A stretch of DNA of 64,000 nucleotides, taken from positions 4,278,001-4,342,000 of the forward strand of contig OZ020485.1 in assembly GCA_963971405.1 (NCBI GenBank), written 5' to 3'. Under the pieces are notes generated by a model, which did not search any database, was not told the DNA's origin, and saw nothing but the letters and a program-made list of their open reading frames with translations. Source of the DNA: Psococerastis gibbosa. Taxonomy: Eukaryota > Arthropoda > Insecta > Psocodea > Psocidae. Below, one piece after another: positions 37,276 to 48,200 of the stretch. The position numbers and the translations under genes were made by a program. Position 1 is the stretch's first letter; every line of letters begins with the position of its first letter.

Positions 37276-37844
37276 CCTGAAGCTTTGGCCGCTGATACAA
37301 TGCAACAAACGTGAGATTTAGGCATTTGTTTTGGGTGCTGTTAACCTCAAGATAACCTTATCACAGATATTTTCTAAATGTTAATCGTTATCACAATTAT
37401 AATAGCATCTTCATATAATATTATATGGGGTTTAAATTCGTATTAAGCAGACAACTTAGACGGATTGAGTAGGTACCTTGTAGTACCTAGAGCATACATA
37501 GCAACTATTACCAAATCTTGCCAATATACTATTATATAGTAACAAAAGTATTTAACCTACTAGATATTTGCCCAGGGTCTTTGTCAATAAATACATATTC
37601 AAAATTCATCCGGAAATGATCGCTGATGAGATGGGAAGAGTTAGGTGGAATCCTTATTTGAAATAGAGTAAATTTATTAAGCCTAAACTGTTTGTTGTAT
37701 GGGATTTGTTATTAATATTTAAGTTTAGTTGTAACAGTTGATGAAAGTCCTCTTTTTTTCGTTATGGTCCGAAAACCTCCAAGTATTTGAAATATGGTGA
37801 GCTATCATTGCGTGCAGCGAATACTTTGGCAAGACCATGTTACC

Positions 37845-38685
37845 AAGAACCGGTCCGAGTTTACTCGAACATGCTTTCCGATTTATAAAAATTAGTAGAT
37901 AGGGAAAATGAATAATTTCATGGTAAATAATTTTGCTATGGTATGGATATCTCGGGGGGGGGGGGGGGGTTGCCCAGCTGACGTCACTGGAGGTGAGGTA
38001 AATTCTAGATAGGTCAGACCAACACAATAACACACAGCAATAATGGCAGGGCACGCAATGCATTTCAGGATAAATTTTCTAAAAAAATTTCAAAAAATTT
38101 TTTTTGCATGAAACCAAATAAATTCATGGGAAAGCAACCAGTTCCTCCTAGTATGTCTGAAGGTAGAAATCATCGATAGAAAGGTTTCGCAGAAAAATTA
38201 TATTTTAATCATTTTTCATGAAAATTGAGTTATTTTAATTTTTTTACCTCCAGAAACAAACTATCAAGGGGCAAGTGACCCCCCGCATTTTGTTAACATT
38301 AATAACGGCTACAATATATGTGAATTTAAAAGAAATCGTTGGAGCCGTTTTTGGGAATTAATTGTTTTAGACGTTTTTTTGGAGTTATTTGAGAATAAAC
38401 CCCCCCCCCCCTGAAATTGAGTTAGCCCAAAATAAAATAAAAATGAGCTCGAGGTATGAGATTTGTGAACCTACATGCAAAATTTAACCAAAATTAGCCG
38501 AGCAGTTTGCCCGGAAATCGATGAACAGACATACAGACAGAGCTACAGACAGACATTTCGTATAAACCACTTTTTTGGGTTCCTGGTACCTCAAAACTTG
38601 TAAATCCGTTGAAATCTCGGAAATGAAAATTTCGGCCATCACAAAGCTTTCCTTATACTACGTATAAATTGGAAAGCAATAAGGA
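37845..38685. mobile_element. Foldback arm FB3 (right-type arm)
   Basis: Matches the right arm of FB1 from 'aagaaccggtccgagtttac' to the tip 'ctacgtataaattggaaagc', including G (37954-37969) and C (38400-38411) runs and the (GACA)n block. It lies upstream of gene D, opposed to FB2. Confidence 0.85.
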
Positions 38686-38998
38686 GGTCCTAGTTCCAGA
38701 ATAAGCAGAACTCTGGTTGCGGCCATATAATGGGTTATATATAAGAAGAGCTCGCTGGATATTTGCTACGACACGAGAACTACTTCACTAGCTTTATAGA
38801 AGGAATCATAAAAGACGTCATCCCGCATCCAACCTAAGCACCCAAGAAAGGAATATCTGCAGCAAATAACGGTATGGAGGATGTAGGCCGTAGGGGCTGA
38901 ATAAGAGGGGATAGGAGGCATCGGTACCATATGTTGCTGCCAGCGAGCCAACCGGCTGTAACTTGAAAAAGATGGCCCATGCATGCCTTACCATTCTT

Positions 38999-39175
38999 CT
39001 TTCTTTTTATAATACCTCTTCCATCGAAGATTGGCGACCATCATGGCAATTTGGACCTTGCAGAATGCGGCTCTAAAAAGAGCACCCGTGCTCTTGCCAA
39101 ACTATTGCTTCAGGTTTTTCAACCAGGATGTTCTTCTTCCCATCTATCTTCCCTTGATTATTACGTACAGAAGGC
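38999..39175 (-). mobile_element. LINE C-terminal fragment (Jockey-like)
   Basis: The minus-strand frame reads R-R-T-S-W-L-K-N-L-K, then L-F-R-A-A-F-C-K-V-Q-I-A-M-M-V-A-N-L-R, a pattern familiar from the C-terminal tail of arthropod LINE polyproteins, with at least one stop. A related fragment is at 53140-53230. Confidence 0.55.
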
Positions 39176-39433
39176 TCCTAACCTAACCTACAATGAAGCC
39201 ATTGAACAAACTATTCCCCCACAATCGCAAACTGTCACCAAATCAGCAAGTGTTAGCTTTCTGCAGGTTGAGACAAGCTCTAACATGTAGGCGGTCATTG
39301 AGACCACTAGAGGTCGAAATCAGGTGCACCGCATTCCATTTGCTCGGATCGGAGGCTTGCTTCAAGTCAATATTACCAATAAGAAGCTTTTTCAGTTTTT
39401 CTGCAGGCTATGCCAATGGTTGTGAGCAGATTA

Positions 39434-39645
39434 AGAGGCAGCCTTAATTGACTCGTATCTGTATTTGTCATGTATTTGGAGGTAAGCCTATTTGTCATGC
39501 TTCTTGCCTCCGCTTGTCCATCGCTTATTGCCGGTGTAGGTTACGGTAGACATATATACGAAAAAAATACACATAATGTCCAAAATTCACGGGGTCGTTG
39601 GCATTGGAAAAGGGACTTATGGGTCTATAAAAAGTCCTTCAAAAT
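39434..39645. repeat. Dispersed repeat R, copy 2
   Basis: Same orientation as 15344-15570, sharing 'gactcgtatctgta', 'ttgccggtgtaggtt' and 'ggggtcgttggcattgg'. No conserved ORF. Confidence 0.6.
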
Positions 39646-39936
39646 AATAGGGAAAAAAAATAGGGAGCGTTACAGTTTTTGGGGGTAAATTACTTCCTAA
39701 AAGGCAAAGTACTACCGTAGTCCATCGCTTGGGAGCAACTTGCCTAGTACCATTGGTGAGCATGAGTGTTTATACAACATACAGTATAGTTAAATGTCAT
39801 GTTAACACGCCGACCGTTGAAGACCGGCTGGTTGTTTAATAGGCGCAGAACCATATTAGCTAGAACTTTGAATGGCCTTCGCACAGCACGCTAGAGACAG
39901 AGACAAATCTCAATGTAGTTTATTGACTACAGTATA

Positions 39937-40030
39937 CTACTTACTTAGGTAGGTGCGCCCAGCCCGGGGGGGGGGGGCTTTTGGCCGCTGCCACTACACC
40001 ACGCCATCTCTGACGATCTTCCGCTACAGT
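39937..40030 (-). mobile_element. RTE/CR1-like LINE 3' end, second copy
   Basis: Minus strand reads V-A-E-D-R-Q-R-W-R-G-V-V-A-A-A-K-S-P, then a 12-C/G run, then an AAGT tail. It corresponds to 704-836. Only the last ~90 bp remain. Confidence 0.55.
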
Positions 40031-40194
40031 ATAGACTTGTCTTCAAAGTAGCTGAGCTTCTGAGTAATGCCTTATGGTCTCAGAGGTGAAGACGCTAAAT
40101 CCCTAATTAGTACCTCCTCGTGTTGGTGATGGAAGCGCATAATGGCGACTGAACAATTAGTGGACCGAGCCGGGGTAAGCGAAAAACGAAATAA

Positions 40195-40335
40195 ACTTTC
40201 TGCGGAACCACACCTTAAATTCAGTAACAAAACCTAACAGGTTGCTTTCCCAAGGAAAGTTTTGGTTTTGAATGAGAAACTATATTTTTTAAAAATATAG
40301 GCTACACGGAAAATTAATCTGCATTCATTTATGCA
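40195..40335. mobile_element. Degenerate foldback-element fragment
   Basis: Resembles part of the FB arm ('taacaaaacctaacaggttg' and 'ctttccc...ttttggtttt'). Heavily diverged. Confidence 0.4.
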
Positions 40336-40494
40336 GTAAGTTGGCGCCCCCCCCCCCCCCCATAGCGGTGCGGCAGCATTCTTCATAGAAAACGATGAAC
40401 AGCTACGGGCCACCGGCAACTCTACGTGAGGATAAGGCGCAGTATAGTAAGTGTTAATATTCTGTTACACTAAGTTATAGTATAGGCTACTTAC

Positions 40495-40663
40495 GGTCAT
40501 TGGCATTTCCAAAAATTGAAATAGTCCCAAAGTACGGGATAGTTAGAGGCCCGGGGATTTTAGCTAAAGCCGCTCTATATTTGGCAGAACGGAAAGTTTT
40601 TGGAAAAAACACGTGAAACAACAACGCAACTGTTATGACAGTGTACAAAATAAACAATAACAT
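40495..40663 (-). pseudogene. Lone CYP4 first exon (copy E)
   Basis: An intact 169-bp exon 1: a start codon at 40661-40663 in a context like genes D and F, a hydrophobic anchor beginning MLLFILYTVI, hinge AKIPGPLTIPYFGT, and a perfect GTAAGT donor in phase 1. It is very like exon 1 of gene D (both end in F-G-N-x-N-D). No exons 2-10 of its own follow before gene D. It is either a relic of a deleted gene or an alternative first exon for gene D, 3.2 kb upstream and phase-compatible. Labelled pseudogene with that reservation. Confidence 0.75.
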
Positions 40664-42235
40664 CTTGATGCTCTGTTTTAATGCACGTACGAGATGTAGG
40701 TACGGTATAGGCTACTGTAACAGCACTATGTTGTGTGGCAAACCTGCTTTAGTGATCATCCGTAGACAGTAGGTTTCTGAGAGGGCAGTGCTGAGCCAAG
40801 GTTAACCTCTACGTAAATTAGGAGGCAATTTGGTACCTACAAAAAAGTCTTCAATTGATTCTCTAGCCAGCTTGATGCTTCTAGACCCGGCTAATATGCT
40901 GACAGTGCTCAGGTTAGCCCCCACCCCTAACTTTGGATATTAATTTACCCCTTGAATATTTTAAGGACTAAATTTAATCTAATTCATACCAAGACAAACT
41001 GTACAAACTGTATGTGCCAACGACCATACCGCGTTGAATCCACCAGAACAGAGCCTATTCAAAACTGCAGCAAACTTGATAGTTGGCAGGGGACATGGTG
41101 GGTCATGAAACGCGCTGAGACTACCAGTCAGTCTAACAGTCTAAATGCGTGTCGAATTCTGGTCATCTCCGACTTAATCTTGTGACTCTACTGTGTTACC
41201 CAAGTGGTTCGGAATCCACTATAATGACGAGGTCCACCCTGTCAGTCTGCTCTAAGGCACCCTAATTGCCTCTAGGGTGTTGTAGAAGTTGTAAATTTTA
41301 AGTTCCGCCAAATTCCGATGATACCAGCAATTTTCAAAAAAATCTTGATAATGCCTTTCTGGGAGATATCTTGAACAAGGGCTCAAATTGCTCCCCGTAG
41401 TTACACTTTCATTCTACAATATATATAATAAATATACATCTTGCTGTGTTTTGCCACGCCGTTACCCCTGACAGAAGCACTAGTTTTCAACCACCCTGTC
41501 GCGTATCAGTGCTAGAACCTTTGCATGATCCTTCAACACCTAAAAACACCGCAAGAAGTTGTATATGAAGATTTCCTCAGCATTCGGTTGATGCTAATTT
41601 TCAAAATATTGCTACCATGCGACAACTGTCAAACTACTTCCTGCAATTACAGACATTTCAATTAGCACACTTCTTGCTGCGCTGAGGCAGGCTTTACCTT
41701 TTCCCTTGACAGAAGCATTTTTTCGAAATAATAAACTCTTGATTTACTTGCTTACTTACTTCGCTTGTTCAGAAGACACGCATTTAATAGGTTGTCCAAA
41801 ATTGAGCAGCTTCGACGGCATTGTAATACCAACAGGTCGTCAATCGTGCTTGACAATACCAATTGCTTATGCACTGTTTGTGCCTTACTGTTATGCATTG
41901 GGAAAGGTTGATGTGTTATGCATCAGCTTATTGACTTTCAAAAATATAGGTAGAATGTCAATCAAACCAACTTATCCGTCACTGTACCATAAGAGTATAT
42001 ATATATTCATGCCCAAGCAGCACGGCTCCGGGCATTGTAGAAAACACGTGCAATACTCGTCGTTTACACACAGTACCCGGGGCTGTGTGGCACGGGTGTA
42101 CACAGCATTTTGAGTTATGTTTTTCCTCTGAGAGCCAGATATCACTGCATCCAAAAAATCAGCTTTGCTCGAAATGTTGAGCAAATTTCATGAAACGCAA
42201 TAAGCGACATGCCACGGGCATAGCCTAGGAAGCTT
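40664..42235. other. Intergenic, repeat S copy at 41083-41270
   Basis: 41083-41270 carries repeat S ('catggtgggtcatgaaacgc', 'ttcggaatccactataatg'). The open frame at 41706-42113 (135 codons) has no motif I recognise and lies in sequence that starts with an AAGT-like microsatellite, so it was not called. Confidence 0.45.
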
Positions 42236-45200
42236 CTATATATTTCTGGGTTGAAACGTCATTCTGATAGAGTCCTTAGGACGTAAAACTAGCTCTGCCA
42301 TGAAGGATACGTCAACTCTCTGAGTTATCGAAGTCACCTTCAGGTGTCGAAGAACTTCCGAAAGAACCACCTTTTCTTCCATCAGTGCGAATTTTTGTCC
42401 TGCAACATTAAAACAGGAAATGACAAAGGAAATTCCTCCAGGTTTTAGGGTTGCAAACATAAAAAAAATATCGAGAAATGAATAACAAGTGATTAATTTA
42501 GCAGGCACTGCTGACTACAGAATCGCAAACACAGAAGTTCTACCCACTTGACCTTGGCTCACAACTATACGGGAATTGATGACATGCCTGGTTTGGGTGA
42601 TTGGCTATCCAGCTAGTCTAGGGTAGACAGAGCTGCTCTCAACACTCTCAGCAGGTTGTCACTGCCATTAAAAAAACTCTAGACATAGAGTTCACCCACT
42701 TAAAGACAAGTAAAAGGGGCCTATAATGTTAGGGGATAGGCCAACAGTAGGCTCCAGAACACAATACCCACCTATGCAGTTCCTGGGGCCAGCACTAAAT
42801 GGTATGTACGAGTAAGGATGGCGGCTGGCAATTCGGTCAGGTTCGAAGCGATCTGGGTCGAAGACATTAGGATCAGGGTACAATTGCGGATCTCTGTGGA
42901 TGTAGAAAATAGGTACGGCTAGACTTGTATACGCTGGTATTTCATATCCACCTGAAATCAGAAAAAAAACCCATATATGGTAGGAACCAGTTTAAATTTT
43001 CCTGGACTGCGAACCCTCTGGAGTCAGGGGCGCCAATAACATACAATATATATACATAAAGTAAGTATGTACTTGTACCTTGCAATACGAGTACTTAGAG
43101 CGCGTTCGGGGTCCGAAAGTGTCATCATTATACAGATAGGAGCTTGGCAATAGCGGACATCGTCATCTACTAATGCATGGTGGTGCGGTGTAGCATTCCC
43201 TACCAATACTTTACACGCGGTGATAGGAACCAGCCTAAGTAACTTACTTAGAACGACAGGTTTTTCAACAGTCCTAGCCATTAAAGGTACACTAGGGTAA
43301 AGCCTTAATGTTTCTTTGATGACCCTCTCCAAATACTTCATTTCAGCGATGTCTGCTGAAGTAACGTCTCTGTCTGACCCTCCGTAGATGTTGTCTAGTT
43401 CTTCGTGAATCTTCCTCTGAACAATGGGATTCAGTCCGATCTCAAATAGGGCCCAGCTGATGGCTGCTGAGGTCGTGTCATGGCCCTGGAAAAATGAAAA
43501 GTTAAAAATGTAGTGATGGTTTTTTACCATTTCAACTGATGCTGTTATTTTTTGAGTTGAAAAGAGCCAATGGAAACTGCTATTTGGTAAATATGTTGAA
43601 CTGCCGTTCATATAAGACTCCCCTTTTGTTAATTTTCCTTAAGTTTCTGATTTTTCAACTCACAATTAAGAACTAGTTTAATAATTTTGTCTACAGTGTC
43701 TGGGGATACAAAGTCTTACCTACCTTCAGCATAGTAAATCATTTTGTCGTAACTTATCACCCTTACCTCAAACATGAAAGTGTCTACTTCCTCTCGTATC
43801 TCTTCTTCAGTCAATTTTCCTTGCGTTTCTGCTATTTCAACTAATATATCTATGAATGACTTTCTTACTTTTACCCCTGAAAATTCATTTAGCATAGTTA
43901 TAATTGCAAATAAGTGCCTAGCAATTAGTTTACCGCACATTAATGTTCGACGTTTTTCAGGGTGTTGTTAAATAGTAAAAATTGAACTGCATATATACTA
44001 TGGAGCATAACAGCCAAATAGTTAGATAGATAGAGGTACGTATAGATAATATGTTCGTAGATAGCATGTTGTATTTCGTTTTGTTATTTTATAGTTACTC
44101 CTTAGTTGTTACTAACTTTGGGCAGAAAACTAACCGTCCTCGTAATGAGTCATTTGTCACTTAAATTGATACACATTAATTTTGTTATATAACTACTAGT
44201 AAGACTGCGTATCAATTTATAACTGCAGGAACCAATGTTGCTTTCCTATTTATGCATTTAAGTATACGATCGTATAAGGAAAGCTTTATGGTTCCATTTT
44301 TATATTTCAACGGATTTACAACCAGAAAGGTTTCTGTCGGTTAGTCTTTGATCGTCGATTTGTGTAAAAACTGTACACTCAACGGATTTTGATGAAATTT
44401 GCTTCAGGGTAGGGAAAATTGTTTTAATACCTATACTATTTTCAATTCAATTAAATTATTTAGCGTTGATGATTCTGAATTATCTGTACCTACTAATTGA
44501 TGCATGTAGGGGTCTCTTGTACAGGCCGTCTTTCTACTTGTAGGCCTACTTACCATTATCATCAATTGTTCTTGAATGTTTCTGTGATTTTGTGAACGCC
44601 TCCCTTCGTTCCTTGATGACCTAAAATTTAATACAAAAATATAACATAAAACGCTGGTTTTTGGCATGCTCACTTATACTATACGATTAGTAATAGGTTA
44701 GTTGACAATTTTGGGAAACTTATTTTAATGCATCAGTAAAAATATATCATGTATGGCGGTAGAAAAATAATATATTATATTTACCATAATTACGATGAAC
44801 GAAATGTCAATACAAATTCAGTAGCTTCATTACGTACATATATAGAATATTCGGGCTGATTTACCGTCAGTTAATGAATGTCAAGCGAAATATAATCTAC
44901 GAGGAAGATAACCACGTAGTGTCACTGAAGATGTCGGCCTCAGATGTTTGTGGAAACCTCGTTCAGACAGCCGCAGCCCATCATATTACTGGATTCTACT
45001 GATACATCATTGACTGATGAGAACTTCACCAAAATAATATACCTTGTCAGTAAACCCGTGAAGAATGCTCAGAACTTTCTTCTGTCGCCTGCCAGTAGCG
45101 GAAAGCGCAAAATTGATAGGGCGATATAGCCAGGGTGCCAGCTGACGAATTTGAAATAGTCGGCTCATTTCCAGGACAGATTGCACATAGTCCTTTTCTC

Positions 45201-48200
45201 CACCACGCTGCGCATTCACTACAGTTCCCATGGCAGTCTCTAGAACATATATAGCTACATTGCATGCAATGGACGTCTTTATAATAGAAAAATCCTAATC
45301 ATTACAAAATTCAAACAAATATGTGTAGCTAGATCTCGCTTAAGAGATCCTAGATGTTGCCCCCCCCCCCTGGATCAACCTAAATTCTGTTGGTTTACGT
45401 TTTTTATTTAATTTAATACGCATTCCTCTTCACCTAAGTTACGGCATGTACAGACCATTTCATACACCATATTATAGCCTACGGCATTTTTAATTTTTTG
45501 TATTGTAATTTTCCAAGAGCTTAATAATTCTTTAATAACATTTTCTGTCCCCTAACAGTGTATAAAACATTCATAGATACATCAAATACGTATAACTTAA
45601 TTATTATGAAATATTGAAATTAAGTAAAAAGTAGGGATGATCCAGAGGTGACCAGTAACTACGTTCAGCTTAACTTTAATGTAGTAGCTATGTAGTTGTA
45701 AGTTAATACCGTATTTTAGTTCTTAAGTAAGTAAGGCGCCCATTCCATTGACCGGCTAGGGCTATTTCCAAAACGGTGACGTGGTAGCAGACACTCAAGA
45801 CTTAGGTAGCGTCTCCACCGACCTCGCATTGCAGATTGCAAGTGACATTGACGGAAATGTTTGTTTTTCTTTTTATAGAAATCTATTAAAATGTTTGTAA
45901 TTAACATATCCCATGAAGCCATTTTTTAATTTTAGTTTGTTTGTGATTTTATTGTATGATCATTGATCAATTTTAACTATGGCATAGAGGAAAATAAACA
46001 TTTCCGTCAATTCTGCAATGCGAGGTCGATGGAAACGCCACCTAAGTCTTGAGTGTCTGCTACCACGTCACCGTTTTGGAAATAGCCCTAGCCGGTCAAT
46101 GGAATGGGCACCTTAGTAAAGAAACCAAAGATTCGCACATTGATACTACACTGATTTTAGTACAATATAATATGTATAGTTACCGCAAACAATATCGAGT
46201 GTACACATTGATATCAAATTGTTGATATCCACTGCATTATCACCATTTGACTTTAGTACATCCACTAAAACCTATAAGAAATATGTATATATAATAATGA
46301 AAGTCCTATTTTGTAGCCAACAGTAAATTGAAACTGGATTTTCGTCACACAATTTAATTACGGGTTCCTGCTGTAAATAAGTCTATTTATATATCCAGGA
46401 GTTGACTAGTTGTTAAGCTATATTTGTCAGTCAATACAATACTCATCTCTTTGAAAATATCATAGGTAACTTAAGTAAATAAGTAGTTAATATAACAGAA
46501 TAATTAATAATATAATTAAATTATTAATAAATGTATTAAAATAATTTGTAAATAATAATAAAAAGTGTGTCACTGTGACGGATGATAAAGTAATTAGGCC
46601 TACATTTACAGCCAATGACTACCCATTCAAACGTCTTTTTTTCTGCAGCCTAACCTAAGTGACAAGTTAATCGTACCTTCTTTTAATTTTTTAGGATTGG
46701 TGAGGAACAAAATGCACAGATAACCTACACCTTTTGTAATCACATATTCTGTCATTTTCATTGTATTGGTTCCATACAGAGAATTTGTACTCAGAGTAAT
46801 ATATTTATTATGTTACAAAAGCTTAAATATTACCTTAGCATTGTTGTTGAATATTTCAATATACTGTTCAAGTATTCCAAAATGGAAGGCCGGAGTCAGC
46901 AGTCTGCGATGGCTGAACCACTTGTCACCGGTACTAGTCAGCAGACCTGTACCCAACCAAGGTTCAAGCAAAAGGTAGTCTGTGCTCTTCGTTATATGTG
47001 ACTTGCTGCTCAGAAGTACCTGATAAGGGAAAGACACTGAGAATACGCAGTAGAGGTACCTACTATTTTATGGTAAAGTGGCAAAATCCTGTTTGCCGGT
47101 GAATTATGCAGACCTTTGCAACGCGTTGAAAAAGAAAGAAAACAGTGGATAAAGCTAATTGTTGAAGCTGCATGGTAACGTTAAATAAACCATAAAAAGT
47201 TAACTTTGCCTTAGAACCGAGATTAGAGGATTTAGAAACATCTGGACATAGCGGGATTCGAAACCACTGTTTCCATAGAAACCCATTAATGTTAAAGCCT
47301 AATAAGAGACCCCCCCTCCCCACGAGTAGGAGCCCTCTGAAGCATGGCCAGAAAATTCGTGGAGCATGGGTCTCGAACCAACAACCTTCCGGGTGAAAGT
47401 CAGAGTCCGTACCACTACTATACATGTCCTGAGTAAGTATGTTTCACTTCAATTCACAATATTCCATGGCTGGGCGAACAGTACAAACTGCATGGGTGAT
47501 GGGGGTCGGTCAGTCCCTTAATACATGAAACAGTTAGTATATTGTATACTGCCATATAGCCTAGATAACCTCAATATTGCCTGCTTTGGTAATAAGACAA
47601 GTATACCTGTATACACCGTATTCACCGATATTATCAAGTCTAGCAACAAGTCCATATTCATTAATAATTGACCAAAAAGTTCTTAGATATTCTGCAAATC
47701 ATTAAAAAAAAAATATAGGGCCCCACATATTAGAGGGGAAATAGAATTTCCCATAATACAATATATTGATTTTAGAGCTATCGATGAATACGGAGTTGGT
47801 TGAAGATATGACTTTTCCTGTTCATTTTGATACATAGTTTGTGGCCGTCATTAACACTGAATGGCCACAATTGATTCTTGTCAAGTCTTACATTTTGCTG
47901 TTGCCAATTGGTGCTATAGTGATGACGGTCACAAATTATGTATCAACTTGTTGTAGAAGTACATTTTGAGTCGTCCATGAAATATCAAAGATCGATATTT
48001 CTGATGTGAAATTTGTGGTACGAGAGAGAACATTCTCACCTCAACGTCGGCAACTTCAGTAATTAATATCCTGTATTCGCCGAGAACATCAATTCTAGAA
48101 ATGGGCCCATATTCATTAATAATTGACAACATAGTTGGTAGAAATTCTGAAAAGTGTAAATAAATAACAAATTAATGCCTGCAAAAAAATTTCCAAATAA

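Noticed and set aside
37276-37308. Upstream in-frame ATG for gene D
   Set aside because: The paralogous first exons all start at the position equivalent to 37275, and the added residues are not hydrophobic-anchor-like.
41706-42113. 135-codon plus-strand frame
   Set aside because: No recognisable domain, no splice context, starts in microsatellite-like sequence.
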